A stretch of 64,000 nucleotides of DNA from Mesorhizobium sp. M1E.F.Ca.ET.045.02.1.1 (GTDB taxonomy: Bacteria > Pseudomonadota > Alphaproteobacteria > Rhizobiales > Rhizobiaceae). Each line of letters starts with the position of its first letter. Position 1 is the first letter of the stretch. The position numbers were made by a program, and so were the translations under genes. Below are positions 62,289 to 64,000 of the stretch, piece by piece. The stretch covers positions 6,152,501 to 6,216,500 of the forward strand of contig NZ_CP034447.1 in assembly GCF_003952485.1 (NCBI RefSeq). Direction: 5' to 3'. The notes below the pieces were generated by a model. The model saw only the letters and a program-made list of their open reading frames with translations, was not told the origin of the DNA and ran no database searches.

Positions 62289-62759
62289 TCAGGCGACGCC
62301 TGGTGCGCTTCGCCGTTTTGTGGAAACGGCTAAGCGCTCCATCTCGTTGTTTTGACGCAATTCCGGACGGAAAACCGCTTCGCACTTTTCCTGGAATTGC
62401 GCCTCGTTGTTCCGACGCAATTCCGGACGGAAAACCGCTTCGCACTTTTCCTGGAATTGCTCTGGCGCCGCACCAAGCAGTCGAAGAAGTGCCGCCTCGG
62501 CGGCGGCCCGCGTCAGGCCCGACACCGCCCGGCCCGTCGCGCGATCAAACAGGATGACGGTGCCGTCCTCGGTGCGGATGCAGCTTGTGCCGCCGGAATT
62601 GGCGGCCGGAGCCGGGGGAGGAGCGGCTCCGGCCGTTCCGGTGAACCGGGGTGCGGGCGGCTCGACCGGATCCGAGGCAAACGCCCCGGGATGCGTCCGG
62701 ACCGGGGAGGAGGACAGCCCGGACGAATGGAATTCATGAGTCGAGGGACGCGCGTTCAT
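62289..62759 (-). CDS. Phage-module hypothetical protein with in-frame palindromic repeats
   Basis: A 156-residue protein. A Pro/Ala-rich first half, then TSCIRTEDGTVILFDRATGRAVSGLTRAAAEAALLRLLGAAP, then two copies of QFQEKCEAVFRPELR (about residues 99-138) encoded by 44-base palindromes in a 60-base (20-codon) period. ATG at 62759 overlaps the upstream stop (ATGA). No function recognised; the repeat part is an insertion near the C-terminus. Confidence 0.7.
   Translation of the reverse strand: MNARPSTHEFHSSGLSSSPVRTHPGAFASDPVEPPAPRFTGTAGAAPPPAPAANSGGTSCIRTEDGTVILFDRATGRAVSGLTRAAAEAALLRLLGAAPEQFQEKCEAVFRPELRRNNEAQFQEKCEAVFRPELRQNNEMERLAVSTKRRSAPGVA
62357..62460. repeat. Two in-frame copies of the 44-base palindromic repeat
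   Basis: Copies at 62357-62400 and 62417-62460 are identical over GCAATTCCGGACGGAAAACC ... CTTTTCCTGGAATTGC. The 60-base period preserves the reading frame of the gene at 62289-62759. Confidence 0.93.
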
Positions 62760-63058
62760 GCCGCCTCCCCTTGCATCGCAGCCGCGGCGCAGCCGGCCAG
62801 CCATTCGTAGCTGACGCCGGCAATGCCCAGCCTGCGGCTCGCCGCCACCACATGCGGCCAGTGCTGCGGCGCGATGCGCCCGCGGCGGCGCATCTGGCGA
62901 GCGGCCTCGTAGCCGCAGCCGACATCGACGGCGAAAGCGCCGATGCTCTGCCAGCGGTCGATAAGCCCCGAGACACTCGTGGGCGGCCCCGAAATGCTCG
63001 TGGGCAGCGCCGGGATGCTCGTTGGTAATGCGGAAATGCTTGCGGGATGCTCATTCAT
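62756..63058 (-). CDS. Small HTH protein opposite the S24 repressor (Cro/YdaS-like role)
   Basis: A 100-residue protein. Residues 7-31 are 3.5 copies of a 7-residue repeat (SISALPT, SIPALPT, SISGPPT). Residues 33-90 look like a small DNA-binding helix-turn-helix (IDRWQSIGAFAVDVGCGYEAARQMRRRGRIAPQHWPHVVAASRRLG). Divergent from the S24-type repressor, the usual place of a Cro-like gene. Its stop overlaps the next start. Confidence 0.72.
   Translation of the reverse strand: MNEHPASISALPTSIPALPTSISGPPTSVSGLIDRWQSIGAFAVDVGCGYEAARQMRRRGRIAPQHWPHVVAASRRLGIAGVSYEWLAGCAAAAMQGEAA
62966..63040. repeat. 21-base minisatellite within the HTH gene
   Basis: Units of the form ATGCTCGTGGGCAGCGCCGGG repeat with drift (ACACTCGTGGGCGGCCCCGAA, ATGCTCGTTGGTAATGCGGAA). 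The period of 21 bases keeps the frame and encodes the 7-residue repeat. Confidence 0.78.
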
Positions 63059-63066
63059 GCGCTAAG

Positions 63067-63117
63067 CGTACGTTATGTACGAATGACGCGCAAGCGAAAT
63101 CGTACACAATGGACGAT
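63067..63117. promoter_or_regulatory. Operators between the HTH and S24-repressor genes
   Basis: CGTACGTTATGTACG (63067-63081) is a 5-5-5 perfect dyad. ATCGTACACAATGGACGAT (63099-63117) is a second, imperfect dyad sharing the CGTAC/GTACG core. TTGTACGATG (63132-63141) is a half site. Spacing and position fit a phage-type switch. Confidence 0.68.
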
Positions 63118-63138
63118 AATTTTCAGGCATTTTGTACG

Positions 63139-63771
63139 ATGATGGATTCCCGGCACAGATTGCAGCAGGCGCGCGCCCAGGCCGGCTATGCCACGCCCAG
63201 CGATGCGGCGCGGGCGCTTCGCGACATCAACAAGAACACCCTGATCAGCCACGAGAACGGCAACCGGCCGCTGTCGCGCAAGGCGGCGGAGAAATACGGC
63301 CGGCTGTTCGGCGTCGATCCCGGCTGGCTCTTGTTCAATGCGGACGGCGCCGAAGCCGCACCCGTCGGCTTTGCCCCCTCGCCCGTCACCGTCGACGTGC
63401 CGATCGTGTCCTGGATCAGCGCCGGCGAGCTCGGCAGTCAGGACAGCGTGGTCAACCTTTCCGATTATCCGACCATTCCCACCGCCGACCTCGAGGAAGG
63501 CGAGTGGATCGCGCTGCGCGTCGACGGGCCATCGATGAACAAGATCTCGCCGCCGGATTCGATCATCTTCGTCAATCTGCGCGACAAGCGGCTGGTGACC
63601 AATGGCTGCTACGTGATCGCCGACGAGACGGGACGGGCCACTTACAAGCGCTGGCGGCCGAACGATAATCCGCCGTTCCAGCCAGCGTCCTATCTCGATA
63701 TCCCGCCGCCGGAGCTGGAGGGCGCGATCACGATCATCGGGCGGGTGAAGCGGTCGATGATCGACATGTGA
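63139..63771 (+). CDS. XRE/S24 family repressor (phage CI/LexA-like)
   Basis: A 210-residue repressor. The N-terminal HTH (RLQQARAQAGYATPSDAARAL, LISHENGNRPLSRKAAEKYGRLF) is followed by a peptidase S24 domain (from about 85) with S132 (VDGPSMNK) and K170 (ATYKRW) as the Ser/Lys dyad and SAGELG as a possible cleavage site. So it could self-cleave on SOS induction. The start is uncertain: ATGs at 63109, 63139 and 63142 are in frame; 63139 leaves the main operators upstream. Divergent from the Cro-like gene. Confidence 0.86.
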   Translation: MMDSRHRLQQARAQAGYATPSDAARALRDINKNTLISHENGNRPLSRKAAEKYGRLFGVDPGWLLFNADGAEAAPVGFAPSPVTVDVPIVSWISAGELGSQDSVVNLSDYPTIPTADLEEGEWIALRVDGPSMNKISPPDSIIFVNLRDKRLVTNGCYVIADETGRATYKRWRPNDNPPFQPASYLDIPPPELEGAITIIGRVKRSMIDM

Positions 63772-63870
63772 GCGTTTCGAAAAGCCGAACGTTACTTCTC
63801 GACACGGCAATTTCTGCTTGCATGCAGATAGTCGGCCAAGGTCGATGGTTTTCGGGGGAGAGCCAGCGAA

Positions 63871-63963
63871 ATGACGGACCTGGAGGGCGCGGGCGAAAGC
63901 CAGTTGATACGGCTGGTGCGAAAATGGCGCCTGCCGCTGTTGCTGCTGCTGGCCCGTGGATGA
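63871..63963 (+). CDS. Possible short protein, or broken start of a gene running off the window
   Basis: ATG at 63871 follows GGGGAGAGCC; it reads MTDLEGAGESQLIRLVRKWR then LPLLLLLARG and a TGA at 63961-63963. A different frame continues open to 64000 (VDEDWSLVADAFTRN). A frameshift within a longer gene, or a short protein, are both possible; the window ends before it can be settled. Confidence 0.35.
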   Translation: MTDLEGAGESQLIRLVRKWRLPLLLLLARG

Positions 63964-64000
63964 GGACTGGTCGCTGGTGGCCGACGCCTTCACCAGGAAT

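Overview
The window looks like chromosomal DNA of a Mesorhizobium-like alphaproteobacterium (Hyphomicrobiales). The basis is high GC, a GcrA-type regulator, a DUF1127 protein, a solo groEL copy, DUF6456, and dense intergenic hairpin repeats of the rhizobial RIME and 44-base palindrome types. No rRNA, tRNA, IS element or CRISPR array was seen. Genus assignment is inference.

Layout. 1-6.8 kb: groEL (cut by the window edge), acetyltransferase, aldo/keto reductase, GST, Hsp20 with a heat-shock-like promoter, flavin monooxygenase, and two paralogous small proteins. 7-12.5 kb: DUF922 protease and a four-gene CUT1 sugar ABC importer whose leader carries a LacI-type palindrome. 13-25 kb: CadC-like TPR regulator, VOC proteins, MFS and LysE transporters, KefB-like antiporter, DUF2270, amidase, sulfotransferase. 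25-32 kb: aldo/keto reductase, TetR regulator with a perfect 20-base operator, and a divergent paoABC-like molybdenum aldehyde oxidoreductase operon. 32-37 kb: zinc-type dehydrogenase/LysR pair, NfeD protease with slipin, DUF1127. 37-45 kb: OsmC, two flavoproteins with a MaoC-like protein, a SARP-hydrolase fusion, and an HxlR/BBE-oxidase pair. 45-48 kb: DHA2 efflux pump with divergent LysR.

48-52 kb holds the most unusual locus: two tandem 29-30 residue ORFs, each with its own promoter-like sequence, matching the lasso-peptide leader motif YxxPxLxxxGxxxxxT but without lasso-forming cores and without maturation genes nearby. It is followed by an unrecognised 310-residue protein, small exported proteins and a decayed RidA gene.

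52-60 kb: acyltransferase-SGNH protein, cupin, three tandem Tyr/Gly/His-rich secreted paralogues whose duplication copied the 5' end of the neighbouring DUF763 gene, and a small-gene cluster with a pseudogene. 60-64 kb: a phage-type control module (DUF6456, GcrA-like, HTH protein, divergent S24 repressor with operators). Two different repeat families have inserted in frame into two adjacent genes of this module.
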